Assembly (NCBI GenBank): GCA_017744855.1
Contig: JAGIAK010000011.1
Span: forward strand, 1-44,413
Length of the DNA stretch: 44,413 nt
Direction: 5' to 3'
Source of the DNA: Microbacterium sp.
GTDB taxonomy: Bacteria; Actinomycetota; Actinomycetes; Actinomycetales; Microbacteriaceae
Position numbers and translations under genes: made by a program. The notes beneath the pieces were generated by a model that made no database searches, was not told the origin of the DNA, and was given only the letters and a program-made list of their open reading frames with translations. Positions 8,915 to 16,988 of this stretch are shown piece after piece (position 1 is the stretch's first letter; each line of letters begins with the position of its first letter).

Positions 8915-9322
8915 ATGAAGGTCCGGCCGCAGTCGCAGACGACCGAGCGGACGCTGATCCTGCGGATCGGGCTCTCGCTCGGCCTCGCCGTGCTCCTCCT
9001 CGTCGGCGCCTGGTCCAACTCCCACGGCGATGCCGACCGGGGAGCGACGCTCTGCCTCGCGATCGGGGCGAGCGCGTCGTCGACCGCAGAAGGCGGCCAC
9101 CACGACGTCGTCGCCTCCGATACGTCCGCCTCCGAGACCGGCATCGTCGGCGTCTGCGCGCTCATCGTCTTCCTGCTCGTCGCCCTCTTCCTCCGGATCA
9201 CCGCCGCGCACACCGCGTTCGCGACCGGCCGCGTGGCGACGGCATCCGCCCCTGCGCGCGCCGGCCCCGTCGCCGCCGTCCACGCTCTCACCCTCTCCCA
9301 GCTCTCCGTCTCACGGACCTGA
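8915..9322 (+). CDS. small two-span membrane protein of unknown function
   Basis: A 135-residue protein not recognised with confidence. It has a basic N terminus, a first membrane span around residues 16-34, a polar loop with His, Asp and a lone Cys (about 35-75), a second span (GIVGVCALIVFLLVALFL, about 76-93) and an alanine-rich tail. The general layout recalls small actinobacterial DUF6153-like membrane proteins, but that is a weak guess. A DsbA-like gene follows after 51 bp on the same strand, so the two may be one unit. TAGACT at 8900-8905 could be its -10 box. Confidence 0.6.
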   Translation: MKVRPQSQTTERTLILRIGLSLGLAVLLLVGAWSNSHGDADRGATLCLAIGASASSTAEGGHHDVVASDTSASETGIVGVCALIVFLLVALFLRITAAHTAFATGRVATASAPARAGPVAAVHALTLSQLSVSRT

Positions 9323-9373
9323 ATCCGGGCGCGCCTCCGCCCCGATCCTGTTCGTCCTGTGTTTGGAGACCCC

Positions 9374-10027
9374 ATGAAGACCTCGTTCAAAGCCGTCATC
9401 GTCACCCTCGCCGTCGTCGTCGCCCTCGCGATCGGCGCCATCGTGTTCGCGCTGAACCAGCGCGCCACCGCCCCCGATCCCGACCCCACCGAGAAGCAGC
9501 AGACCATGCGCTCCGACTCGCACGTGCTCGACGACGGGGGACCTGATGCCGTGACCGTCGTCGAGTTCCTCGACTTCGAGTGCGAGGCGTGCGGAGCGTT
9601 CCACCCCATCGTCGAAGACCTGCGGGAGAAGTACTCCGGCGACATCACCTACGTCGTGCGCTACTTCCCGCTCCCCGGTCACGTGAACTCGACGCAGGCG
9701 GCGCTCGCCGCCGAGGCCGCCGCCCAGCAGGACAGGTTCGAGGACATGTACCGCGCCCTCTTCGAGACCCAGTCGCAGTGGGGCGAGCAGCAGCAGGAGA
9801 CGCCGGAGGTGTTCCGCGGGCTCGCCGAGCAGCTCGGGCTCGACCTGGCCGCGTACGACGCCGCCGTCGCCGACCCCGCCACGCTCGCGCGGATCGAGGC
9901 CGACAAGAAGGACGGCGCCGACCTCGGCGTGCGCAGCACCCCGTCGTTCTTCCTGGACGGCCGGCTCGTCGAGCTGCAGCAGTGGGGCGACCTGGAGGCC
10001 GCGATCGAGAAGGCCGTGAACGGATGA
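9374..10027 (+). CDS. membrane-anchored DsbA-like thioredoxin protein
   Basis: A 217-residue protein with an N-terminal signal anchor (about residues 5-27) and a thioredoxin-fold domain outside the membrane. The redox motif is C70-E-A-C73 in the block VEFLDFECEACGAFHP, followed by the helical insertion usual for DsbA-like proteins and the cis-proline segment STPSFF near residue 193. It probably forms or isomerises disulfides in exported proteins; the electron partner is not identified. The ATG at 9374 has GGAG seven bases upstream and is better supported than an in-frame GTG 15 bases earlier. Confidence 0.88.
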   Translation: MKTSFKAVIVTLAVVVALAIGAIVFALNQRATAPDPDPTEKQQTMRSDSHVLDDGGPDAVTVVEFLDFECEACGAFHPIVEDLREKYSGDITYVVRYFPLPGHVNSTQAALAAEAAAQQDRFEDMYRALFETQSQWGEQQQETPEVFRGLAEQLGLDLAAYDAAVADPATLARIEADKKDGADLGVRSTPSFFLDGRLVELQQWGDLEAAIEKAVNG

Positions 10028-10090
10028 CGTGCTCCGTCCTGTCCCTGCCTGCTCCTGCTGCGGGCCGGGACGGGGCGGGCGCGAACACCA

Positions 10091-10120
10091 TTGACACATT
10101 CGTCTAGACGAATGTATCGT
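10091..10120 (+). promoter_or_regulatory. promoter with a 20-bp palindromic operator in its spacer
   Basis: TTGACA (10091-10096) and TATCGT (10115-10120) are 18 bp apart. The spacer and its edges are occupied by the perfect 20-bp palindrome ACATTCGTCTAGACGAATGT (10096-10115). The start codon of the SRPBCC gene lies seven bases after the -10 box, so the transcript is probably leaderless. The ArsR-type regulator encoded at 10601 is the obvious candidate to bind here and repress its own operon. Confidence 0.75.
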
Positions 10121-10127
10121 CGTTGCC

Positions 10128-10604
10128 ATGAGCACCGACACCATCACCATCGAACGCACCGTCTCCGCGTCTCCTGCCCGTGTGTGGGAGTTGTGGACCA
10201 CCTCCGACGGCATCTCCGCCTGGTGGGCGCCTGAGGGGTTCCGCACCGACGTCACCGCCCTCGACCTCCGCCCGGAAGGCGAGCTCGTGTACACGATGAC
10301 CGCCGTGGCACCGGAGCAGATCGCCTTCATAGAGCAGTACGGGATGCCGCTGAGCACCGAGTCGCGCAAGCGTTTCGTCGCCATCGAGGAGCCGCGCGCG
10401 ATCTCCTACCTCTCCCTCATCGACTTCGTCCCCGACCATGAGCCCTACGAGCACCTGACCGAGGTGGAACTGCACGCAGAGGGCGACGGCACCCGCGTGG
10501 TCATGCACGTCGCGCCGCTGCACGACGCCGTGTGGACCGACCGTCTCGTGCAGGGCAGGGCGAACGAGCTCGATAACCTCGCCGCCCTGGTGGACGCCGA
10601 GTGA
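10128..10604 (+). CDS. SRPBCC (AHSA1-like) domain protein
   Basis: A 158-residue single-domain protein of the SRPBCC/activator-of-Hsp90-ATPase-like family. It shows the family opening (ERTVSASPARVWELWTT, then ISAWWAPEGF) and the closing helix (WTDRLVQGRANELDNLAALV). These small hydrophobic-cavity proteins bind or modify lipophilic ligands, often alongside an ArsR regulator; ligand unknown. It overlaps the downstream regulator gene by four bases (GTGA) and is transcribed from a promoter whose spacer is a perfect palindrome. Confidence 0.85.
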   Translation: MSTDTITIERTVSASPARVWELWTTSDGISAWWAPEGFRTDVTALDLRPEGELVYTMTAVAPEQIAFIEQYGMPLSTESRKRFVAIEEPRAISYLSLIDFVPDHEPYEHLTEVELHAEGDGTRVVMHVAPLHDAVWTDRLVQGRANELDNLAALVDAE

Positions 10605-11374
10605 CGGACCTCGACATCCAGCGCGTTCTGGCGGCAGTCGCCGAGCCGACGCGGTTCCGCATCGTCGACCTCCTGGCCGAGCGGGCGCGTACCGTCTCCG
10701 AGATCCAGGAGGCCATCGGAGCACGGCAGCCGCAGACGACTAAGCACGTGCAGACGCTCGAGGCGGCGCAGGTCATCCGTGTGCACCGGCTGGGGCGCCG
10801 TCGGGTCGCGCAGCTCGACCGCAGCACCATGGCGCGGCTCGGTGAACACTTCGCCATGCTGTCGGCATCCGAGTCCGACGATGCCGCGCTCGAGGAGTAC
10901 GCAGGGGCGATCCTCGCGGAGGAGCGCGGAGACGGACGGCGGATGCTGACTTTCGAGCGCACGCTGCTTACATCCGTTGAACGTGTGTGGACGGCCTGGA
11001 CCGACCAGACGCTCGCCAGACGCTGGTGGGCTCCGCGGCACTTCGAGGTCGAGGAGTTCGCGCTCTCCCCCATCGCGGGCTCGTCCGTACGGCTCACGTT
11101 GCGCGAGGGTGGAGCGCGCTACACCTCGGCGGGCCGGGTACGGGAGGCCGTCGCCCCGTCGCGCCTCGTGTTCACGATGGCCCCGGTCGACGAAGACGGG
11201 CAAGCGCTCTTCGACGCCGTGCACACCCTCACCCTCACCGGCGACTCCCGCACCGAGCTGCGGCTGAGGATCGACGTGTCCGAGGTGCGCGACGGGGCGG
11301 CATCCGCCGTCGCCGGACTCGAACCCGGCTGGAACCAACTGCTCGACGCCCTGGAGGCCGCGCTCGCGGAGTGA
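10601..11374 (+). CDS. ArsR-family regulator fused to an SRPBCC domain
   Basis: A 257-residue fusion. Residues 1-90 are a winged helix of the ArsR type (AVAEPTRFRIVDLLAERA, then ARQPQTTKHVQTLEAAQVI as recognition helix and GRRRVAQL as wing). Residues about 112-257 are an AHSA1-like SRPBCC domain (LTFERTLLTSVERVWTAWTD, RRWWAPRHFEVEEF) ending in PGWNQLLDALEAAL. No metal-binding cysteines typical of metal sensors are present, so the sensory role may belong to the SRPBCC half. Start is a GTG inside the stop of the upstream SRPBCC gene. The pair forms a likely autoregulated operon. Confidence 0.85.
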   Translation: MTDLDIQRVLAAVAEPTRFRIVDLLAERARTVSEIQEAIGARQPQTTKHVQTLEAAQVIRVHRLGRRRVAQLDRSTMARLGEHFAMLSASESDDAALEEYAGAILAEERGDGRRMLTFERTLLTSVERVWTAWTDQTLARRWWAPRHFEVEEFALSPIAGSSVRLTLREGGARYTSAGRVREAVAPSRLVFTMAPVDEDGQALFDAVHTLTLTGDSRTELRLRIDVSEVRDGAASAVAGLEPGWNQLLDALEAALAE

Positions 11375-11408
11375 GCCAGACCGCGCCCGGCCGGAGAAGC
11401 GCAGACCG

Positions 11409-12473
11409 TCAGTCCATGCCGAGGAGGATGAGACGGTCGTCGCCGGAGCGGGGGTCGCCGCGCCCGTCGGTGTTGTTCGTGAGGTACCAGGTCGCCCCGA
11501 CCGTCACCGCGATGTCCCGGATGCGACCGTACTCGCCGACGAACATCTCGGTGCTCGTTCCGAGATCGTCGAGCGGAACGATGCGCACCCTTTCGCCGCG
11601 CAGGTTCGCGACGAGGATGTCGGAGCCGGTGACCGCGATGCCGCTCGGGCTCGCTTCCTCCGGCGTCCACTGCTGCACGGGATCGATGTACCGGGCATCG
11701 TCGGCGATCCCCTCGACCACGGGCCACCCGTAGTTTCCGCCGGCGACGATCACGTTGAGCTCGTCCCAGGTGTCCTGTCCGAACTCACTCGCATACATGG
11801 CGCCGTCGCGGTCCCAGCCGATCCCCTGCGGGTTGCGGTGGCCGTAGCTGAACACCGGCGAGCCGGCGAACGGGTTGTCCGCGGGGATCGACCCGTCCGG
11901 TTCGAGCCTGAGGATCTTGCCCGAGAGCGCCTCGACGTCCTGAGCGCTCTGCCGGTCGCCGGCATCACCGGTCGTGACGTACAGCATCCCGTCCGGGCCG
12001 AACGCGATACGCCCGCCGTTGTGCGTGCCGGCGGACGGGATGCCGTCGATCACTGTCACCGGATCGCCCAGTGACAGGGCGCCGGCTTCACCGACGAGCG
12101 GTCTCCTCTCGACGCGGTTGCCGTCGGCACCCGTCGAGTACGAGTACAGCTCGCCCTCCCGGATCGCGAGCCCCAGCAGCCCGCCCTCCCCGCCGTGGGA
12201 GACCCCACCGATCACACCGACCTCGCGCACTTCCCCCGATGCCGAGATCTCCAGGACCCGCGCACTGTCGCGCTCGCTGACGAGCATCTCTTCGCCGAAC
12301 GGAGCCAGCGACCAGGGGGCCTCCAGACCGTCGGCCACCACCTCAGGGGCGGGGGCGGTGACGACGACCTCGGGCGCAGCCGAGCATCCGGCGAGCGCTA
12401 TGGCCGACACCGCCATGCACGTCGCCGCTGCGCGACGCAGCAGCGCTCCTCTCCCGCCTCGTGTGCCTGTCAT
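11409..12473 (-). CDS. PQQ-type sugar dehydrogenase lipoprotein
   Basis: A 354-residue exported lipoprotein of the glucose/sorbosone dehydrogenase beta-propeller family. The N terminus has a basic stretch, a hydrophobic core and a lipobox ending LAG-Cys30. Propeller landmarks include GLEAPWSLAPFGEEMLVSER, HGGEGGLLGLAI, SAGTHNGGRIAFGPDGMLY with TTGDAG, SYGHRNPQGIGWD, and EFGQDTWDELNVI followed by GGNYGWP. It would oxidise sugars or alcohols at the outer membrane face with a quinone cofactor, though many family members have no proven substrate. I chose the ATG at 12471-12473 because it gives a normal lipoprotein signal; upstream in-frame starts lengthen it with unlikely residues. Convergent with the ArsR gene. 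Confidence 0.85.
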   Translation of the reverse strand: MTGTRGGRGALLRRAAATCMAVSAIALAGCSAAPEVVVTAPAPEVVADGLEAPWSLAPFGEEMLVSERDSARVLEISASGEVREVGVIGGVSHGGEGGLLGLAIREGELYSYSTGADGNRVERRPLVGEAGALSLGDPVTVIDGIPSAGTHNGGRIAFGPDGMLYVTTGDAGDRQSAQDVEALSGKILRLEPDGSIPADNPFAGSPVFSYGHRNPQGIGWDRDGAMYASEFGQDTWDELNVIVAGGNYGWPVVEGIADDARYIDPVQQWTPEEASPSGIAVTGSDILVANLRGERVRIVPLDDLGTSTEMFVGEYGRIRDIAVTVGATWYLTNNTDGRGDPRSGDDRLILLGMD

Positions 12474-12589
12474 GCGTCCCATCCAACGCGCTGCGTCACG
12501 CCGAGGGAACCCCGCAACCCGCATCGTTACGCGGCACCCATGCCTCGGTCGCGACGCCTCGCACCGGACAGGGCGGTCTCCGCGGGAGG

Positions 12590-13030
12590 TCAGCCGTCGC
12601 GGGGAGGCCGACGCAGCTGCTTCACATCGGTGCGGCGCTGCTTGTCCTTGAGCCGTCTTTCCTTCGCACCCCTGCTCGGTTTCGTGGGTCGACGCGGCGG
12701 GGCTGGCGGACGCAGGGCCTCGGCAACGACTGCCACGAGACGCTCCCGCGCGGCATCCCTGTTGCGCAGCTGAGCGCGGTGCTCGGACGCCGCGATCGTG
12801 AGGACGCCTCCGACCAGCCGGCCGCTGAGCCGTTCGAGCAGTCGCTCGCGCTGCACGGGGGACAGCGCGGCAGATGCTGCGGCATCCCACACGAGCTCCA
12901 CCCGGGAGTCCGCGGTGTTCACGCCCTGACCGCCCGGCCCCGACGACCGCGAGAACCGCCATGTCAGCTCGGACTCGGGGATCGTGACGCCCTCGGAGAT
13001 CCGCAGTCCGGGGCGGTGAGGGGAGGGCAT
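12590..13030 (-). CDS. arfB: ArfB-like peptidyl-tRNA hydrolase (ribosome rescue)
   Basis: A 146-residue release-factor-like protein. The catalytic GGQ is at residues 33-35 within FSRSSGPGGQGVNTADSRVE, and the C terminus is a basic tail (SRGAKERRLKDKQRRTDVKQ), which in ArfB enters the mRNA channel of stalled ribosomes. There is no codon-recognition domain, which separates it from RF1/RF2. The ATG at 13028-13030 is chosen over an upstream GTG because it starts directly before the conserved HRPGLRISEGVTIPESEL region. It lies 27 bp downstream of the MFS gene on the same strand. Confidence 0.9.
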   Translation of the reverse strand: MPSPHRPGLRISEGVTIPESELTWRFSRSSGPGGQGVNTADSRVELVWDAAASAALSPVQRERLLERLSGRLVGGVLTIAASEHRAQLRNRDAARERLVAVVAEALRPPAPPRRPTKPSRGAKERRLKDKQRRTDVKQLRRPPRDG

Positions 13031-13057
13031 GTGTCCATCATCCCCGACGACGGCCAC

Positions 13058-14347
13058 TCACACCGCGGCATCGACGGCGTCATCCACCTCGCCCGCAGTG
13101 GCGGCATCCGTCCGAGGCGTGACCTTCGCGGTGTTCGCGATGTGCGCCCTGCCGACGACGATCGCGGCGACGATCATGAGCACGACGCCGAGCCAGTACG
13201 GAGCGGCGTGGCTGACGCCGGCATAGAGGGCCGCGGCGATCAGCGGAGCGACCGTGCTCATCGCGGCGTTCAGCGATTGCGTCGCACCTCCCAGCCAGCC
13301 CTGCTCGTCGTCGCCGACGGCGTTGGACATCGCTCCGTCCATCGCCGCCTGCGAGGCGCCCTGTCCGGCGGCGAGCAGCAGAGCGCCGACGATGAACACC
13401 CAGGGCTGTGCGAACAGCGACGCGACGATCGCGAGGCCGGCGAGGCCGACCATCTGCGCGACGATGCCGCTGATGATCACGCCGCGCTCGCCCATCCGCG
13501 GCAGCAGGATGGCGAGCAACACGCCCTGGATGAGGATGTCGATGATGCCGACGGCCGCGGTGAGCAGGCCGACCTGAGTCGGACCCCACTGGATCGCGTC
13601 GAGGGCGAGCACACTGAAGTTGTTCACGAAGAACCCGAACGGCAACGCGAGGATGCCGAAGCCGATCATGAGCCCGCGCAGCTCCTTGCGGCCGAACGCT
13701 TCCTTGAAGACGGCGAAGGGCTGGAGATCCTTCGCGGAGATCGTCGCGATGCGGTTCTCCGGCGTGAGGCTCTCTGGCAGCAGGAAGATGCTGAGGATCG
13801 CGATGACGAGGGCGACCGCCGCGGTGAGGAAGACCGGCAGGCGCAGGTCGACGGCCGCGAGCAGACCGCCGACAGCGGGGCCGATCATCATGCCGATGCC
13901 GGAGAGAGCGCCGAGCAGACCGAAGCGCTGCGCCCGCTTCTCGGGCGGGGTGATGTCGGCGAGATAGGCGAAGAGGGCGGGCATGTCGCCCGCGGTCAGC
14001 CCCTGGATGACGCGTGCGAGGACGAGCACCCAGAGCGCACCCCCGACACCGAAGAGGGTCATCGAGAAGGCGGCGCCGAACGCGGCGACGATGATCACCG
14101 GTCGACGTCCGAAGCGGTCGGAGAGGCGCCCGAGGAACGGCGCGACGAGGAAGGCGCAGAGACCGTTGACGGCTTCGAGGATGCCGACCCAGACGGCGAG
14201 GTCCTTCTCGTTCGAGACGTACTCGAGCACGACGAAGGGGAGGACGGGCAGGACGACCGTCATCCCGATGACGGTCAGCATCGTCAGCACGACGAGCATG
14301 ACCCAGGCGCGGGTGCCGCCGCGCACGGATGAGTTGAGTGAAGTCAT
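13058..14347 (-). CDS. MFS drug exporter, Tet (class A/B)-like
   Basis: A 429-residue 12-span major facilitator. Span 2-3 loop carries the signature GRLSDRFGRRPV at 73-83, and span 4 has LARVIQGLTAGDMPALFAYLAD, close to the tetracycline-exporter branch; span 5 includes the antiporter-type GIGMMIGPAVGGLL. Substrate is inferred only as small drugs exchanged for protons. It is divergent from a TetR-family gene. On the minus strand TTGACA (14381-14376) and TACACT (14359-14354) are 16 bp apart, and the ATG starts six bases after the -10 box, so the transcript should be leaderless. Confidence 0.88.
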   Translation of the reverse strand: MTSLNSSVRGGTRAWVMLVVLTMLTVIGMTVVLPVLPFVVLEYVSNEKDLAVWVGILEAVNGLCAFLVAPFLGRLSDRFGRRPVIIVAAFGAAFSMTLFGVGGALWVLVLARVIQGLTAGDMPALFAYLADITPPEKRAQRFGLLGALSGIGMMIGPAVGGLLAAVDLRLPVFLTAAVALVIAILSIFLLPESLTPENRIATISAKDLQPFAVFKEAFGRKELRGLMIGFGILALPFGFFVNNFSVLALDAIQWGPTQVGLLTAAVGIIDILIQGVLLAILLPRMGERGVIISGIVAQMVGLAGLAIVASLFAQPWVFIVGALLLAAGQGASQAAMDGAMSNAVGDDEQGWLGGATQSLNAAMSTVAPLIAAALYAGVSHAAPYWLGVVLMIVAAIVVGRAHIANTAKVTPRTDAATAGEVDDAVDAAV

Positions 14348-14353
14348 ACCGAA

Positions 14354-14396
14354 AGTGTACCGATACCAGTTTTGGTGTCAAGCCAGTCTTGGAGTC
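14354..14396. promoter_or_regulatory. divergent promoter region with tandem operator-like repeats
   Basis: Between the MFS and TetR genes lie two related 15-mers, ACCAGTTTTGGTGTC (14365-14379) and GCCAGTCTTGGAGTC (14382-14396), matching at 12 of 15 positions and 17 bp apart. The first overlaps an imperfect inverted repeat GATACCA-gttt-TGGTGTC and sits between the exporter's -35 and -10 boxes. These are the likely TetR binding sites. Confidence 0.6.
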
Positions 14397-14417
14397 GTCC
14401 CGCGATAACCTGGAGGC

Positions 14418-15026
14418 ATGACGACTCCCGAGCCGCTCGGCCGGCGCGAACGCAAGAAGGCCGCGACGCGGAAGAACATCTCCGACGTCGCGACGAAGAT
14501 GTTCCTCGAACGGGGCTTCGACAACGTCAGCATCCGCGAGGTGGCCGACGCCGCCGACGTCTCCCCCACCACGGTCTTCGCGCACTTCCCGCAGAAGGAG
14601 GCCCTGGTCTTCGACGAAGACGACGAGCAGCGCGACCGCCTCGTCTCCGCCGTCCGCGAACGCGCCGACGGCGTCACGATCAACCGCTCGATCCACGACT
14701 TCTACGCGAGCGAGATCGGCGTCAACCTCGACGAGCACGGGGAGGACGTCGCGCGCATCTTCATGCGCTTCCTCAACGCGACCCCCGCGCTGCGCGACTA
14801 CGCCGCCAAGATGTGGCTGCGCCACGAGGACGCCCTGGCCGCGGCGATCGCCGCGGAGTTCGACCTCCCCGAGCCGACAGCCGAGATCCGCGTGTACTCC
14901 CGCTTCGTGCTGCAGCTGCAGCTGCTCGTGACCGACAGCGACGACCAGTTCGCGACCCTGGAGGCCGGCTTCATCGTGCTGGAGAACGGCTGGGGCGCCG
15001 TCGAGCGGAGGCTCGCGAAGGAGTAG
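14418..15026 (+). CDS. TetR-family transcriptional repressor
   Basis: A 202-residue regulator with an N-terminal TetR DNA-binding domain: RKNISDVATKMFLERGFDNV, then SIREVADAADVSPTTVFAHF (helix-turn-helix, about residues 38-57) and PQKEALVF. The C-terminal ligand domain is alpha-helical and not assignable to a substrate. It is divergent from the MFS exporter with 70 bp between starts, the classical repressor-pump layout. The ATG is preceded by TAACCT plus ggaggc (six bases). The purine run is only one base from the start, so leaderless initiation is again likely. Confidence 0.9.
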   Translation: MTTPEPLGRRERKKAATRKNISDVATKMFLERGFDNVSIREVADAADVSPTTVFAHFPQKEALVFDEDDEQRDRLVSAVRERADGVTINRSIHDFYASEIGVNLDEHGEDVARIFMRFLNATPALRDYAAKMWLRHEDALAAAIAAEFDLPEPTAEIRVYSRFVLQLQLLVTDSDDQFATLEAGFIVLENGWGAVERRLAKE

Positions 15027-15058
15027 ACGCGCGGTGAGGCGGCAGGCGATCATGCGCT

Positions 15059-15111
15059 TGTTCATTTCTTTGCCATTTTCAGATAAAATGAACACGTTGG
15101 ATTAATGAACA
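15059..15111 (+). promoter_or_regulatory. AbiE-like promoter/operator with three AATGAACA boxes
   Basis: TGTTCATTT (15059-15067) and AAATGAACA (15086-15094) are 9-bp inverted arms, and a third copy AATGAACA is at 15104-15111, 17 bp after the second. A -10-like TAAAAT (15084-15089) overlaps the middle copy. The stretch is strikingly AT-rich for this genome. AbiEi antitoxins are known to repress their operon through inverted repeats, so these are likely autoregulatory sites. GGGGTGAT just before 15124 can serve as ribosome site. Confidence 0.6.
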
Positions 15112-15123
15112 GGCTGGGGTGAT

Positions 15124-16128
15124 ATGCACATCGACACTGTCGCGAAGCTCGAGCACCGCCTAAGGGAATACGGTCTGCAACTGACCAGTCCCTGGGCGAG
15201 CCCACCTCTCGAAGACCTCGAACCCGGGATCCCGGAGCGCAGGACAATCACCTACGGGCAGGAATTCGACTCCAAGACCGCGCTGTACTCGCCCATCATG
15301 ACGATGACCGAGCTAGTGCGGTACGGCCCCTTCGGGGAGTCCGCCGACCTCCTCATCCTCGGCGAGCAGATCAACGAGCGCAGCGCCGACATGTTCCGTC
15401 GGAACGGCGTGAACTATCTCGACACTGCGGGCAACGCCTTCATCTCGTTCCAGGGCGTCCGAATCGACGTTCGCGGACGGCGGGACGACGCGAAGGCTGT
15501 CGAACGCGACGTCGTTCCCAGCGCAGCAGCGAATCTTTTCAGCACGAAGAGATCCCAGGTCATCTTCGCGCTGCTCGCCTGGCCCGATCTGCTGGAGCAG
15601 CCGCTGAGGAGGCTGGCGATGACAGCCGGGGTGTCCGTGGGCCAAGCCCAGAAGACGCTCACCGACCTGGCGTTCTACAACTTCCTCGATCCGGACGCCG
15701 GTGCCCGACACCTGCGTCACCGCGGGGAACTGATCGACGGCTGGGCCACAGCATTCCCGTCAGGCATAGGCAGCCCTCGACGGACCCGGAGGTTCTTCGG
15801 CGACATCGGAAGTTTCGAGACACCGCCGGGAGTGTCCGTAGCGTTCAGCGGCGAAGCAGCCGTAGCAGGCAGGATCCGGCCTGAGACGATGACGCTCTAC
15901 GTCGAGGAGACGTCATTGAGCCTCCTCGCCGGACGGAATCGGTGGCGCACAGACCGCAGCCCCAACATCTTCGTCCGGACCAGATTCTGGGAGGATCCTC
16001 TTCCGCAGGAGTCGGGAATCGCGATCGCCCCGTTGCCACTGATCTATGCAGACCTCATCTCCAGCGGTGACGGGCGCCAGGCTGAGCTCGCCCGCGAGCT
16101 CAGGCGTGAAAATGCTCTCCTTCAGTGA
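15124..16128 (+). CDS. AbiEi-family antitoxin/transcriptional regulator
   Basis: A 334-residue protein resembling the AbiEi antitoxin of type IV toxin-antitoxin systems. The N-terminal half has the nuclease-fold-like block common to this group (LLILGEQINERSADMFRRNG followed by VNYLDTAGNAFISF and VRGRRD), then a winged-helix segment near residues 142-190 (SQVIFALLAWPDLLEQPLRR, then AGVSVGQAQKTLTDLAFYNF). A C-terminal domain ends with YADLISSGDGRQAELAREL. It overlaps the nucleotidyltransferase gene by 17 bp, as expected for an antitoxin-toxin pair. Base composition is lower in GC than its neighbours, suggesting acquisition. Assigned on motif memory rather than a search. Confidence 0.7.
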   Translation: MHIDTVAKLEHRLREYGLQLTSPWASPPLEDLEPGIPERRTITYGQEFDSKTALYSPIMTMTELVRYGPFGESADLLILGEQINERSADMFRRNGVNYLDTAGNAFISFQGVRIDVRGRRDDAKAVERDVVPSAAANLFSTKRSQVIFALLAWPDLLEQPLRRLAMTAGVSVGQAQKTLTDLAFYNFLDPDAGARHLRHRGELIDGWATAFPSGIGSPRRTRRFFGDIGSFETPPGVSVAFSGEAAVAGRIRPETMTLYVEETSLSLLAGRNRWRTDRSPNIFVRTRFWEDPLPQESGIAIAPLPLIYADLISSGDGRQAELARELRRENALLQ

Positions 16129-16945
16129 CTGCGATCCACGTCTGCTCGACCGAGTGGACACCGTCGTGGGCGAGCTGGTGAGCCGTCTAGCGATCGAGCC
16201 CGAGCGGATCATGCTGGTCGGAGCCGAGTGCAGGGACGTGCTGCACGCCGCGCTCGGGCACGATTTCGCGGTGGGAGCCACCGATGACACCGACATCGGC
16301 ATCGCGCTACCCGAATGGAGTACCTACGAGCACATCTCCGCGACCTTCCCCCACCTGGGAGACACCGGCGTGCGGTTCGCCATAGGCGGGGTGAAGGTCG
16401 ACGTCATGCCGTTCGGCGCCGTCGAGAATCCGGACGGAGTTGTCTCTCCGCGCGCTCGCGGCGAGTCCCTGAGCGTGTTCGGATTCGACGATGTCTTCGC
16501 TCGGGCGCTACCGCTCCCACTGCCCTCGGGACACGTCATCCGCATCCCGACCGTCGCAGGGTACGCCGCCTTGAAGCTCAGGGCGTGGATAGACCGCTCG
16601 GCCTACGGCCAGACCAAAGATGGAAAGGACCTCGCGACAGTCCTTTTCTGGTACTTCGAAGATCCCTCAGTGACGGAACGCCTGTACGGTTCCGATGACG
16701 CTCTCGCACTCCTCGAAAAACTCGACTGGGACCAGGATCTCGGTGCCGCACGACTTCTCGGTGCCGACATTCGCGACCAGCTCACCGCCGTCAACGCGAC
16801 TGATCTTCGCACACGGTGGGCGTCCACCGATGTGAGACTGCTCGCGCGGTATCTTTCGCTACCTGCGAGCACGAGGTGGACAGCCGACTCCAGGAGGCGC
16901 CTCGACCTCATCGCTGCGATGGTCGATGGCCTCTCGCTCGGCTGA
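16112..16945 (+). CDS. AbiEii-like nucleotidyltransferase toxin
   Basis: A 277-residue protein with a nucleotidyltransferase core: LVGAECRDVL at 35-44 replaces the usual GS loop; the metal-binding pair is D59-T-D61 in DDTDIGIALP, and a third acid, D97, follows in VKVDVMPFG. Downstream ALKLRAWIDR (K155, R162) and KDGKDLATVL (169-178) match the AbiEii/MenT-type toxin pattern. In this family the toxin modifies tRNA or uses GTP; target unknown here. The ATG at 16112 lies inside the antitoxin gene with a weak AGG eight bases upstream. The partner antitoxin is encoded immediately upstream. Confidence 0.75.
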   Translation: MLSFSDCDPRLLDRVDTVVGELVSRLAIEPERIMLVGAECRDVLHAALGHDFAVGATDDTDIGIALPEWSTYEHISATFPHLGDTGVRFAIGGVKVDVMPFGAVENPDGVVSPRARGESLSVFGFDDVFARALPLPLPSGHVIRIPTVAGYAALKLRAWIDRSAYGQTKDGKDLATVLFWYFEDPSVTERLYGSDDALALLEKLDWDQDLGAARLLGADIRDQLTAVNATDLRTRWASTDVRLLARYLSLPASTRWTADSRRRLDLIAAMVDGLSLG

Positions 16946-16988
16946 CGGCTGCGAGGTCGTGTCACCAAATGAGTGATGCCCGACGGCA

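Noticed and set aside
15027..15060. Second copy of the tRNA 3' end as an island attachment site
   Set aside because: I looked for the TTCGACTCCCGCC-type sequence on the far side of the AbiE pair and did not find one.
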